Assembly (NCBI GenBank): GCA_025800145.1
Contig: JAOXSH010000015.1
Coordinates: forward strand, 1 to 61,322
From: Cohaesibacter sp.
Lineage (GTDB): Bacteria > Pseudomonadota > Alphaproteobacteria > Rhizobiales > Cohaesibacteraceae
Direction of reading: 5' to 3'
DNA length: 61,322 nt
Under the pieces are notes generated by a model. The model worked only from the letters and a program-made list of their open reading frames with translations, was not told where the DNA came from and did not search any database. Below, one piece after another: positions 8,364 through 16,144 of this stretch. A program made the translations under genes and the position numbers. Position 1 is the first letter of the stretch; every line of letters begins with the position of its first letter.

Positions 8364-9456
8364 TTCCGATCTCATTAATGAGCTGCAAACTCAAGGCATG
8401 CGCCTTGTGGATCCCAATGCAGGTCATGAAGCGCGTCGTGGCGGTGCCGGTCCATCCGACCATAAAGCCCTGACCATAGGCAATAACACAATTATGGTTC
8501 CGGTACACACAGCACCTGCCTTTAAAAGTCCTTTCATGGTTGATGCACCTGATAAGGATGGAAAATCAAAGGTTACAAGAAATGGCCAAGAAGTTGCCAA
8601 GATCAAATTTCCGGGTCGTCCAAAATTCTATGATCTGAAAACCGAAGATGGCATTCCATACAATCACATTGCGACCTTACATTCGCGCAATGTGTTGGCG
8701 ACAACGATTTTGCAGACATGCATTCGTTACGAGAGCCGCAAGAAAACCTGTAAATTCTGCTCAATCGGTCAAAGCCTTGCTGCTGGTCGCACCATTGCCC
8801 ATAAAACGCCCGAACAATTGGCCGAAGTGGTCAAGGCCGCAGTTGACCTTGATGGCATAGAGCATATGGTGATGACAACTGGTACACCTGCGGGCAAAGA
8901 CCGCGGCGCATCTGTTCTTGTCGACAGTGCCAAGGCCATCAAAGCTGCTGTTGATCTTCCCATTCAAGGCCAATGCGAACCGCCGGATGATGAGGCCTGG
9001 CATCAAAAGATGTTTGATGCCGGTATTGACAGTTTAGGCATGCATCTTGAAGCCGTAACACCGCAAGTCCGTGCAGAAATCATGCCTGGCAAAGCAACTG
9101 TACCGCTAGAGAAATATTACTCATCTTTCGAAGCCGCGGTTAAAGTCTTCGGTCATGGTCAGGTATCGACTTATATCTTGGCTGGTCTTGGCGACACAGC
9201 AGAAGCAATTCTGGAGATGTCCGAACGTCTTTGCGAAATGGGCGTTTATCCGTTTGTTGTCCCATTCGTGCCAATCTCCGGCACGCCCCTTGAAAGCCAC
9301 CCTGCACCAAGCTCTGAATTTATGGCATCCATCCTCCGTCCTCTTGGTCAGATGATTGTTCAATCAGGCATGAAATCTGAAGACATCAAAGCTGGCTGCG
9401 GTCGTTGCGGCGCTTGCTCGGCTCTATCAACTTACGAGAAATTGATGGTAAACTGA
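8356..9456 (+). CDS. nitD: Radical SAM protein of the Nit1C cluster (MSMEG_0568 family)
   Basis: A 366-residue radical SAM enzyme of unknown reaction. The cysteine set is not the canonical CxxxCxxC. Instead it is Cys122, Cys132 and Cys135 in [17 protein letters not shown], a C-x9-C-x2-C arrangement. A second cluster motif [11 protein letters not shown] near the C-terminus (Cys348, 351, 354) suggests an auxiliary iron-sulfur cluster. The start at 8356 is chosen because AAGGAAG lies 6 nt upstream and the ATG at 8350 is too close to it. It overlaps nitC by 8 bases and nitE by 1 base, which indicates translational coupling. Family recognition is good. The substrate may be the product of NitC, which is an inference. 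Confidence 0.9.
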   Translation: MSDSDLINELQTQGMRLVDPNAGHEARRGGAGPSDHKALTIGNNTIMVPVHTAPAFKSPFMVDAPDKDGKSKVTRNGQEVAKIKFPGRPKFYDLKTEDGIPYNHIATLHSRNVLATTILQTCIRYESRKKTCKFCSIGQSLAAGRTIAHKTPEQLAEVVKAAVDLDGIEHMVMTTGTPAGKDRGASVLVDSAKAIKAAVDLPIQGQCEPPDDEAWHQKMFDAGIDSLGMHLEAVTPQVRAEIMPGKATVPLEKYYSSFEAAVKVFGHGQVSTYILAGLGDTAEAILEMSERLCEMGVYPFVVPFVPISGTPLESHPAPSSEFMASILRPLGQMIVQSGMKSEDIKAGCGRCGACSALSTYEKLMVN

Positions 9457-10016
9457 TGATTTTCGATAACATTCACGGGCTTAAAGCTAACCCCTTTCAA
9501 TCACCGGGTTATTTCATCAAAGCTGCGTCTTCCCCATGGGAAGCACAAGCTGCACTAGACTTGCGCCGGCGCGTTTTTGTGGAAGAGCAAAAAATTTTTG
9601 AAGACGATGATCTGGATAATATCGATCTCGTCGCCACTCATCTCGTGGCGATTTCGACACTGGCACATGAAGCTGATTCGGTTGTCGGCACAGTGCGTAT
9701 TCATGAAGAAGAACCCGGCGTCTGGTGGGGTTCACGACTAGCTGTTGATTTTTCTTATCGCAATGTCGGTCGTCTTGGTGGTGAGTTGATCAATCTTGCC
9801 GTGCGCACGGCCAATGCACGCGGATGCACCAAATTCTTAGCCAATGTTCAAATGCAAAATGTCATTCTGTTTCGTCGTATGCGCTGGCACCCAGTTAAAG
9901 AAATTGACTGCCATGGCGTTCCTCACATGCATATGTATGCGGATTTGGATCGCTATCCACCAAAGGAAGATCCTGAAATTGGCTGGTATCACAAACCGCG
10001 TAGATTGGTGGCCTGA
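9456..10016 (+). CDS. nitE: GNAT-family N-acyltransferase of the Nit1C cluster
   Basis: A 186-residue GCN5-related acetyltransferase-like protein. RRRVFVEEQKIFEDDDLD near the N-terminus is the typical opening of this GNAT branch, and VVGTVRIHEEEPGVWWGSRL followed by YRNVGRLGGELINLAV covers the acetyl-CoA binding strand and helix. The acceptor is unknown. The ATG at 9456 shares one base with the nitD stop (TGATG), so I take the short form over the frame that opens at 9405 inside nitD. In cyanobacteria and mycobacteria this domain and the NitF domain can occur as one fused protein (MSMEG_0567/Sll0787), which supports a joint role with NitF. Confidence 0.88.
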   Translation: MIFDNIHGLKANPFQSPGYFIKAASSPWEAQAALDLRRRVFVEEQKIFEDDDLDNIDLVATHLVAISTLAHEADSVVGTVRIHEEEPGVWWGSRLAVDFSYRNVGRLGGELINLAVRTANARGCTKFLANVQMQNVILFRRMRWHPVKEIDCHGVPHMHMYADLDRYPPKEDPEIGWYHKPRRLVA

Positions 10017-10021
10017 TTGTC

Positions 10022-10996
10022 ATGAACTTGTCCGAGACCATTACAAATCTTAGAAATCATCCGTCGATAGCTTCTAAACTGTCGATCAACAAAACTGCAT
10101 CGATGTTAAGCCTCACACAGGAAAGCGAAGGCATGCCCGGTGATGACGCAGCGATTTTGCCACGCGGCAACGGGGACGGTTATGATCTTTTGGCAGGTGA
10201 AGGTTTTATCACAGCATTTGTGAAAGATGATCCATGGTTTGCTGGTTGGTGCGGATTGATGGTCAATATATCTGACATTGCCGCCATGGGCGGTAAACCT
10301 GTTGGTGTCATTGATCAAATCTGGGCACCTGATGCAGAAACAGCTGCACCTCTGATGCAAGGTATGAAGGACGCATCTGACGCTTACAGTGTTCCTATTT
10401 TGGGTGGGCATTCGAACCTTTCAGCATCCGATCTTAATCTCGCAGTATCCGTTTTTGGTCGCGCAAATGCGCTCATTACGAGTTTCGATGCAAAAGCTGG
10501 CGATATCTTGATTGCAGCAATTGATCATCGTGGTAACTACAGAAATTTTGATAATTTCTTTGCCGCAGATGATGCTCCACATCACCGTCTGAAAGGCGAC
10601 TTGGAGCTTTTGCCAAAACTTGCTGAACAGAGATTGGTCATCGCAGGCAAGGACATCAGCCAAGGAGGTATCGCCGGAACCGCCTTGATGCTCGCCGAAT
10701 GCTCAGATGTTGGCATTCGCATTGACTTAGATGCATTAACACCACCTCAGGACATTTCGAAGGAGCGCTGGCTGCGCTCATTCCCAAGCTTTGGTTTTCT
10801 ACTGACTGTATCTGAAGAAAACGCCGAAGCAGTTTGCGATCTATTTCATACACGAGATATCACCGCTCAAGTGATCGGCGATATTATTGATGGCTCCAGC
10901 GTTTCATTTCACACGCAGGGTCAAACAGAAGAATTCTGGAATTACAAAAATCAGCCCTATCTTGGCTTAGGAAGAAAGGAGTTATGCCATGCCTGA
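10022..10996 (+). CDS. nitF: AIR synthase (PurM)-related protein of the Nit1C cluster
   Basis: A 324-residue member of the PurM/SelD/ThiL ATP-dependent superfamily. PGDDAAIL near residue 40 is the conserved ATP/Mg site, followed by NISDIAAMGGKPVGVIDQIW and PILGGHSN. Enzymes of this fold usually activate an amide or acid with ATP, so a ligase or phosphotransferase step on the nitrilase-derived compound is plausible but inferred. The gene begins 5 nt after nitE and overlaps nitG by 8 nt. The length is normal for the stand-alone form. Confidence 0.88.
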   Translation: MNLSETITNLRNHPSIASKLSINKTASMLSLTQESEGMPGDDAAILPRGNGDGYDLLAGEGFITAFVKDDPWFAGWCGLMVNISDIAAMGGKPVGVIDQIWAPDAETAAPLMQGMKDASDAYSVPILGGHSNLSASDLNLAVSVFGRANALITSFDAKAGDILIAAIDHRGNYRNFDNFFAADDAPHHRLKGDLELLPKLAEQRLVIAGKDISQGGIAGTALMLAECSDVGIRIDLDALTPPQDISKERWLRSFPSFGFLLTVSEENAEAVCDLFHTRDITAQVIGDIIDGSSVSFHTQGQTEEFWNYKNQPYLGLGRKELCHA

Positions 10997-11276
10997 GGTT
11001 TGGTTCACATTACGCTGGCCTGATGAAACCGAGGAGAAGTGTTATTCGCCTTCAACGGCGATTACCGATCATCTCCACGCTGGGCAAACTTACCCGCTGC
11101 CAGACTTTCATGAACGTGCACGTAACGGTCTTTTATCAGCGTCAGATCGTGTCGAGCAGGTCTATGGACGTCCTTGCAGCCGGGCACTTGCACAGCTTGA
11201 GCAAATTGAGACTAAAGTCAAAAATTTTGAAAAACAGGATGACCCAAAAGTCATCTGTCTTAACATGTCAGCATAA
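10989..11276 (+). CDS. nitG: Nit1C small protein (MSMEG_0570 family nitrogen-starvation response protein)
   Basis: A 95-residue protein that opens MPEVWFTLRWPDETEEKCYS and continues with SPSTAITDHLHAGQTYPLPDF, the hallmark of the MSMEG_0570 family. Its function is unknown. No membrane segment or signal is present. The start at 10989 has AAAGGAG ending 7 nt upstream, and an out-of-frame ATG at 10984 is too close to the same site. Its start overlaps the end of nitF by 8 bases, and nitH follows after 12 nt. The small size and invariant presence in the cluster suggest a partner subunit, which is inference. Confidence 0.87.
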   Translation: MPEVWFTLRWPDETEEKCYSPSTAITDHLHAGQTYPLPDFHERARNGLLSASDRVEQVYGRPCSRALAQLEQIETKVKNFEKQDDPKVICLNMSA

Positions 11277-11288
11277 AGGAATAGATCA

Positions 11289-12566
11289 ATGAATAATAAT
11301 GATAATAGTCCAGATATTCCCTTTACTCCTGTTATCATTGTGGGCGGCGGTCAAGCTGGTCTTTCAGTAAGCTGGTATCTACAGAAAAAAGGTATTGGTC
11401 ACCGAGTTTTCGAAAAACATAGCAAGTTTCAGTCATGGCGTGAAAACCGCTGGGACAGCTTTTGCCTCGTAACACCAAATTGGCAATGTAAGCTACCTGA
11501 ATACCCTTACAGTGGGGATGATCCAGACGGCTTTATGCTTAAGGATGAAATTACCGATTATCTTGACGGTTTTGCAGAGAGCTTTGACCCGCCATTGCAT
11601 GAAAATGTCGAAGTCAAGCATATCGGTAAAAGCGGCGATGGATATCTTGTTGAAACCTCGATTGGTTCCTGGTTCTGTGATGAAGTTGTCATTGCAACAG
11701 GCGGCTATGATGCTCCGATTGTACCGCCTTATGCTGACAAGCTTGATAAAAACATTTTCCAAATACATTCACGTGATTACAGAAGACCATCTCAAATTCC
11801 AGAAGGTGCAACGCTTGTCGTCGGAACAGGTCAATCTGGCGTTCAGATCATGGAAGACCTTGTTCGTGATGGCCGCAAAGTGCACCTCGCTGTCGGCCCT
11901 GCTCCACGTAGCCCCCGCAAATATCGCGGGCGCGATGCAACAGATTGGCTATATGATATTGGTCATTATGCCGTGACGATTGCTGAGCATCCTGATCCAT
12001 TAAAGGCTTTGACACAAACCAATCATTACATGTCTGGTCGAGACGGAGGCAAAGAAATCGACCTTCGTCGCTTTGTCGTCGAATCTGATGTCTCACTCTA
12101 TGGCTCATTGTCCAAGATGGATGGAACCACGCTCAACTTCCTGCCGGACCTTGGCAAAAACTTGGACGATGCGGACAAAAGCTATGTCGGAATCCGCGAC
12201 ACGATCGATGCCTATATCAAAAGCGAAGGCATTAACGCGCCCGAAGAAGCGCCTTTTGAAAAGCTTTGGCACCCTGAAGAGGAGATCACTGAAATTGATG
12301 CTGAGGCTTTGGGCATTACATCCATCATCTGGTCTATAGGCTTTAGACCCAATTACGAATGGATTGATGTTGATGTCTTTGATGAAAAAGGCCGCCCACA
12401 ATATGATCGCGGTGTTTGTGGGCAAAAAGGCTTCTATTTTATTGGCCTTGGCTGGCTGAACACTTGGGGGTCTGGCCGCTTCTTATCTATTGATGAAGAT
12501 AGCCAATATTTGGCGGATCGCATCGAAGAAAGCCTTGCTCAAAAGCCGATGGCAGCAGCAGAATGA
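11289..12566 (+). CDS. nitH: Flavin-dependent monooxygenase-like oxidoreductase of the Nit1C cluster (MSMEG_0569 family)
   Basis: A 425-residue FAD/NAD(P)H oxidoreductase of the flavin monooxygenase type. The FAD Rossmann motif is VIIVGGGQAGLSVSWYL near residue 15, and a second dinucleotide motif VVGTGQSGVQIMEDL lies near residue 180. W-x-x-RWDSFCLVTPNWQCKLP is typical of this branch. It would oxidise a nitrogen- or sulfur-containing intermediate made by the other Nit1C proteins. The substrate is unknown. AAGGA precedes the ATG. The gene ends in a 4-base ATGA overlap with the LnmK-like gene. Confidence 0.9.
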   Translation: MNNNDNSPDIPFTPVIIVGGGQAGLSVSWYLQKKGIGHRVFEKHSKFQSWRENRWDSFCLVTPNWQCKLPEYPYSGDDPDGFMLKDEITDYLDGFAESFDPPLHENVEVKHIGKSGDGYLVETSIGSWFCDEVVIATGGYDAPIVPPYADKLDKNIFQIHSRDYRRPSQIPEGATLVVGTGQSGVQIMEDLVRDGRKVHLAVGPAPRSPRKYRGRDATDWLYDIGHYAVTIAEHPDPLKALTQTNHYMSGRDGGKEIDLRRFVVESDVSLYGSLSKMDGTTLNFLPDLGKNLDDADKSYVGIRDTIDAYIKSEGINAPEEAPFEKLWHPEEEITEIDAEALGITSIIWSIGFRPNYEWIDVDVFDEKGRPQYDRGVCGQKGFYFIGLGWLNTWGSGRFLSIDEDSQYLADRIEESLAQKPMAAAE

Positions 12567-13363
12567 ACAAGGTCGCTTTTATAGAAAGAGAACAATCTCG
12601 CTCCTACAGTTTGGACAGGAATATCCGCTTGGGTATGGCAGAGCTGGAACCATTGGGGCTTTCAGAACAATGGTTTTTGCGGTATGGCGGAGATGCCCAT
12701 TGGCAATTGATCGCTGAAGCTTGCGGACAAGAGAGAGCGGTTTTCAAGGATATATATGGCCGAGATGTTTATGCTGCGTTTTGCGCAACAAAAATAGAAT
12801 TCGAACCTGACCAAGATCTGCTTGCGCTAGATGTTAGAATCAAATCCAATATCTATCATGTTGGTTCATACCAAATTGGCTCAATTCACCAAATATTGCT
12901 TGAAGGTGAGTGTATCGCCAGCCTTTACATGATTTCAAGTTTCGTGAGTCATGAGGGCGGAAAATCAAACCAAAGAATCGTGCGCAACAAACATATGCCA
13001 AGTCTTAATTTAGAGAATGCGCCTGAAAAGCTTAGGCAAATCGCAGAATATTCCAGAATGGTAGCAAGAAACCACTCAAGTTTGAATAATCTCGGTGAAT
13101 TTATCTGGGAAGTAAAACCCTGCCCATCTTTAGATTTCAACGCGGTTGGCCTTTTGTATTTTCCAATATTTTCAAAAATGTCTGAAATGGCTGATTGGGA
13201 GTTCGCCGGTTGGCAAGCCCCCATCAGAACCCGCTCTATTGTCTATTTAGGCAATCTAGATATTGGTCAAAAAATGGTGTTTTTCAAATCTGCCAATGTC
13301 ACGTCAATAAAACGCTGCGATGGAAAATTTATTGCCCATGTCGTGACCGAAACAAATAATTAA
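12563..13363 (+). CDS. LnmK-like / Pnap_2097-family double hot-dog protein appended to Nit1C
   Basis: A 266-residue protein resembling the LnmK N-terminal hot-dog family used in polyketide biosynthesis. The signature is GMAELEPLGLSEQWFLRYGG followed by DAHWQLIAEACG at about residues 23-54. LnmK itself is a bifunctional acyltransferase/decarboxylase acting on methylmalonyl-CoA. Other members are called probable biosynthetic proteins. The start shares ATGA with the nitH stop, so it is translationally coupled to Nit1C. The last codon TAA (13361-13363) is the outer edge of a family A repeat. No acyl carrier protein or ketosynthase lies nearby. The family call is from memory of the motif and moderately sure. 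Acting on the Nit1C product is inference. Confidence 0.7.
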   Translation: MNKVAFIEREQSRSYSLDRNIRLGMAELEPLGLSEQWFLRYGGDAHWQLIAEACGQERAVFKDIYGRDVYAAFCATKIEFEPDQDLLALDVRIKSNIYHVGSYQIGSIHQILLEGECIASLYMISSFVSHEGGKSNQRIVRNKHMPSLNLENAPEKLRQIAEYSRMVARNHSSLNNLGEFIWEVKPCPSLDFNAVGLLYFPIFSKMSEMADWEFAGWQAPIRTRSIVYLGNLDIGQKMVFFKSANVTSIKRCDGKFIAHVVTETNN

Positions 13364-13376
13364 TACCAACGGCATA
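13363..13376 (+). repeat. Family A single arm at the LnmK-like stop codon
   Basis: ATACCAACGGCATA directly follows TA, so that the stop TAA of the preceding gene is shared with the repeat edge. Confidence 0.75.
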
Positions 13377-13442
13377 ACGCATTTGCGAAGACTATCCACA
13401 TCCGCATTGCCCCTACTTGCTATTTACCAAGACTCTATTCAT

Positions 13443-13729
13443 GATCAAATCTGATGGTTCTGGATTATCTGCATAGGTGATCTGGATGAAAAGGGAACAC
13501 GGTGCGGTGTAGCCATCAGGCGCCAATTCCGTGACTGCCCCCGCAACTGTAGGCGGCGAGTGAAAACCAAAAAATCCACTGGGTTTATTCATAAAACCCG
13601 GGAAGGCTGGTTTAACTGCGACCCGTAAGTCAGGAGACCTGCCATCTTTGTTTTTCACTCAAACCGGGCGGGGTGTCCCGGACAGGAACCATAAAGATGC
13701 CAAAGATGGCTATAGCATCAGATATGATC
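13443..13729 (+). promoter_or_regulatory. Cobalamin (adenosylcobalamin) riboswitch with expression platform
   Basis: The aptamer (about 13475-13644) shows the B12-box elements in order: AAGGGAACACGGTG, AATCCGTGACTGCCCCCGCA with ACTGT following, CCACTGGG, GGGAAGG, and GACCCGTAAGTCAGGAGACC. Two further helices are visible. GATCAAATCTGATG (13443-13456) pairs with 13716-13729 over 13 of 14 bases and encloses the whole aptamer. GCCATCTTTG (13641-13650), which overlaps the aptamer's last bases, pairs perfectly with CAAAGATGGC (13701-13710). A CCGGG/CCCGG hairpin lies at 13664-13681. No T-tract is present, so control of translation is more likely than termination. The gene below has a GGAGGG site at 13757-13762. 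Aptamer identity is certain. The regulatory mechanism is inferred. Confidence 0.93.
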
Positions 13730-13766
13730 GGTTTCTCATTCGCCCCGCATATGCGCGGAGGGCGTT

Positions 13767-14201
13767 ATGAGCCGGATCTTATCTGAACCTTCATCCACCA
13801 AATACAAGCATCTGGGCACTGTCTCGGACATTGGCTATGATTTTGCCAATACCCTTGCCCAGTCCATCAGCACCGCACAAATGATTGTCGGCAAAGAATT
13901 CAGCGCCTCTGGCTTTGCTGAACTAAAAGATGATGGCAACAATTATATGGTTGGCTGGCAAAGCGAACAAAACGATCTCTATGTTTTTGGCGATGTCGAA
14001 ACAGACCAGAATTTAGACGATCTTGTCTGTCTGGCAAAAAGAAGCATTGCCCCATGCAGCAACAGCACAGGCCCCCAGAAACCAACAGCAGTGCCCGCTT
14101 TCATGCTGATCGTAAATTTGGAAAATGAGCCCAACCCCACCCCAACGGGGCGAAGACCTGCGAGACGAAGCAGACGCAGAACAGGCCGTAGCGCGGCATA
14201 A
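13767..14201 (+). CDS. Unrecognised small protein under the cobalamin riboswitch
   Basis: A 144-residue protein I do not recognise. It has no signal peptide or membrane segment. Residues 1-90 look like a normal soluble domain (FANTLAQSISTAQMIVGKEF, then YMVGWQSEQNDLYVFGDVE). The last 25 residues are low-complexity and basic (PTPTGRRPARRSRRRTGRSA), which may be a later addition or reading into non-coding sequence. GGAGGG 4 nt before the ATG makes this start convincing. The stop TAA is shared with a family A repeat arm. The upstream riboswitch suggests a role in cobalt or cobalamin uptake or use, or in a B12-independent substitute pathway. That is inference only. Confidence 0.6.
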   Translation: MSRILSEPSSTKYKHLGTVSDIGYDFANTLAQSISTAQMIVGKEFSASGFAELKDDGNNYMVGWQSEQNDLYVFGDVETDQNLDDLVCLAKRSIAPCSNSTGPQKPTAVPAFMLIVNLENEPNPTPTGRRPARRSRRRTGRSAA

Positions 14202-14220
14202 TACCAACGGCATAAAGGTT
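14201..14220 (+). repeat. Family A single arm
   Basis: ATACCAACGGCATAAAGGTT, preceded by TA and sharing the stop codon of the riboswitch-controlled gene. Confidence 0.75.
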
Positions 14221-14503
14221 AGGCTCAGGCCTCACAAGCGATAATGCAGTAACAATAAATTTATATTTGCTCCTTGCAGTCCCCTTATCGCAACAAAGAC
14301 AGGTCAAGGCAATTCAGGCACCAACTGCCATTAAGCCAATATCAAACTCCCCATTATCTTCCCTGATATTGGCTTTTTCAAGACATTGCCTTGGCCTCCT
14401 ATCAAGAACAGTGACAAAACCATCTCATTCAAGGCGTGACCCTAATACCAACGGCATAACAGTCTCAAGTGCGAAAGATATTTGACACTACCATGATTTT
14501 CAC
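14202..14503. other. Intergenic region between two convergent genes
   Basis: It holds two direct family A arms 244 bp apart (14201 and 14445). A weak hairpin, GCCATTAAGCCAATATCA...TGATATTGGC, lies at about 14330-14370. No gene was seen. Confidence 0.5.
14445..14460 (+). repeat. Family A single arm
   Basis: ATACCAACGGCATAAC preceded by CTA, in the same orientation as the copy at 14201. Confidence 0.7.
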
Positions 14504-15913
14504 TCAGGCTGTTTCTTTTAGCTCTGAGGATGTTGCAGCTGCCTTCAGCTGACGTTGAAAACTGTTTGCGTAATCTTCATCAACCAAATGCGTAGCAAAA
14601 ATAACAGCTGCATCACCAAGCGTTTTACAGATTTCAACATCTGCACCTGTTGCATGGCGCGTGCGCTCAACCAAAGATTTGGTGAGCACTTCAAAAGTCT
14701 GATCCAGCTCTTTACGAACTTTTCTAACAATTTCATTAATCGCCAGCGAATCCTTCATGCGCTCTGCATGATGAAAAATCTGTGCTGCACGGGTTGCGTC
14801 TTGCAACAAATTTTCATCGGCGACTTCTGCTGTTCCCTCTTTAGGAGCGCGCAAAGCTTTCCTGATCAGACCTGCGGATGTTGAAATTTCTTTTTCCAGC
14901 ATATCGGACATTTCTGTTTTCATGGCAGAGAGGGATTTTGCCCATGGGCATTGTACTGGAATTTCCAATTCAGTTTCCAAGGCCCGGATTAATTTTCGCC
15001 ATTCAGCAAGAGATTGCAAAGCTGAGTCCAATTCTTTGCCGGTGGCAGATTTCGCTTTGAACTGAAATATATGCGCTTCCATTTCCACCAAAATCTGCGT
15101 GATAGCAGGGGCATAGACCGTGGCACCAATTTGCAGTGCATCTTCCGACCCAGCCAATTTTGCTGACAATTGCACCAATAATTTCGGTTCTGACAATTTG
15201 GATGTTAAGCCGGAAAATAACCAAGCGGTTTGCATGGGAAATTGTTGAACAAATTTCCTAATTTGCGCATAAACCTCTTCCCCTTTGGGCGATTCCCATG
15301 AAGAGATCTGCTGGTCAATATGTTTCAGAAAGCTTTGTAGCGTTGCTGTCTTCTCTTTCATGGCCATAAAGTCCATCAAATCTTTATAGACAAGACTTGA
15401 ACCCAATTGATTGGCCATTTTTTGCTCTCCAGCCAATTCCTTGAGCATGATCTTTATGGTTTTAGAAATTTTTGGCAATAACAAGGCTCTCAGCTGATCG
15501 GCCTGTTTTGCGATCACGGCCTTATCGGGGGCAACAGCTTCCTTATTGATCAAGGCCAGCTGGTCCGGCTCTGCAATATCGCGCTTTATCCAGCGCCAGA
15601 TAGCATCCAAAGAATCAGGACTGACGCGCCCTTCTGATTTACTGGCCAGATTTAAAGGGGCAATGAAGGGCTTTGCGGGCGCAAAAAATGCCTCTTTCAA
15701 GAGAGGATCAAGAGCCACTGTTTGCTCTGGCTGTTCCTCTTCATCCGCTTTGAGCACATGTTTCAAAGCATCCAGAATGAGCTGAGAGGACGGATCCATT
15801 TTTCCGTTCTCCGCACTCTTTTCCAACGTCCGCAACAGCAATTGCTGTGCGCTATCTGATAAAGACGAAAGGTAAAGAGAGAGCTTCTCCTTTAACTCTT
15901 CAGCGCTCGTCAT
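14504..15913 (-). CDS. Unrecognised helical protein, 469 residues
   Basis: I do not recognise a family. The protein is predicted cytoplasmic (no signal or membrane segment) and reads as almost entirely alpha-helical. It has leucine- and alanine-rich heptad-like stretches, many charged residues and no cysteine-rich or nucleotide-binding motif. The N-terminus is MTSAEELKEKLSLYLSSLSD and the C-terminus QRQLKAAATSSELKETA. The ATG at 15913 has GGAG 8 nt upstream, so I prefer it over the in-frame GTG at 15922. It stands alone with its own flanks. A scaffold-like or repeat-helical role is possible but unsupported. Confidence 0.7.
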   Translation of the reverse strand: MTSAEELKEKLSLYLSSLSDSAQQLLLRTLEKSAENGKMDPSSQLILDALKHVLKADEEEQPEQTVALDPLLKEAFFAPAKPFIAPLNLASKSEGRVSPDSLDAIWRWIKRDIAEPDQLALINKEAVAPDKAVIAKQADQLRALLLPKISKTIKIMLKELAGEQKMANQLGSSLVYKDLMDFMAMKEKTATLQSFLKHIDQQISSWESPKGEEVYAQIRKFVQQFPMQTAWLFSGLTSKLSEPKLLVQLSAKLAGSEDALQIGATVYAPAITQILVEMEAHIFQFKAKSATGKELDSALQSLAEWRKLIRALETELEIPVQCPWAKSLSAMKTEMSDMLEKEISTSAGLIRKALRAPKEGTAEVADENLLQDATRAAQIFHHAERMKDSLAINEIVRKVRKELDQTFEVLTKSLVERTRHATGADVEICKTLGDAAVIFATHLVDEDYANSFQRQLKAAATSSELKETA

Positions 15914-16095
15914 CTTCAGCACTCCACCACTTTAACTCTATATAGCCCTTTACTAAAACAGAAAAAATTTAATATTTCATTGAGCCTTGGTTATTGAAGT
16001 TTGGCTGTCAGATCCTTCTCAAGTTGATCATCAATATAAAAAAACAGGAGACACACTGACTGCATCCCCTGTCTTGTTATAATGTTGCTCGCCTT

Positions 16096-16134
16096 AATGC
16101 CCGATTTAAAAGTCTCGATATGAGACTTTTAAGA
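16096..16134. repeat. Family C hairpin
   Basis: The core TTAAAAGTCTC (16106-16116) pairs perfectly with GAGACTTTTAA (16122-16132) around GATAT. The same GTCTC-loop-GAGAC centre is in the 798-844 copy. It lies just beyond the stop of the lipoprotein gene. Confidence 0.7.
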
Positions 16135-16144
16135 CGCTGGAATT

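Noticed and set aside
13443..13729. Idea that the B12 riboswitch controls methylmalonyl-CoA mutase
   Set aside because: The mutase genes are 37 kb away on the other strand. The riboswitch can only act on the transcript that contains it.
16030..16075. ACAGG...CCTGT near 16.03-16.07 kb as a terminator
   Set aside because: Only about five pairs across a long loop. Too weak to call.
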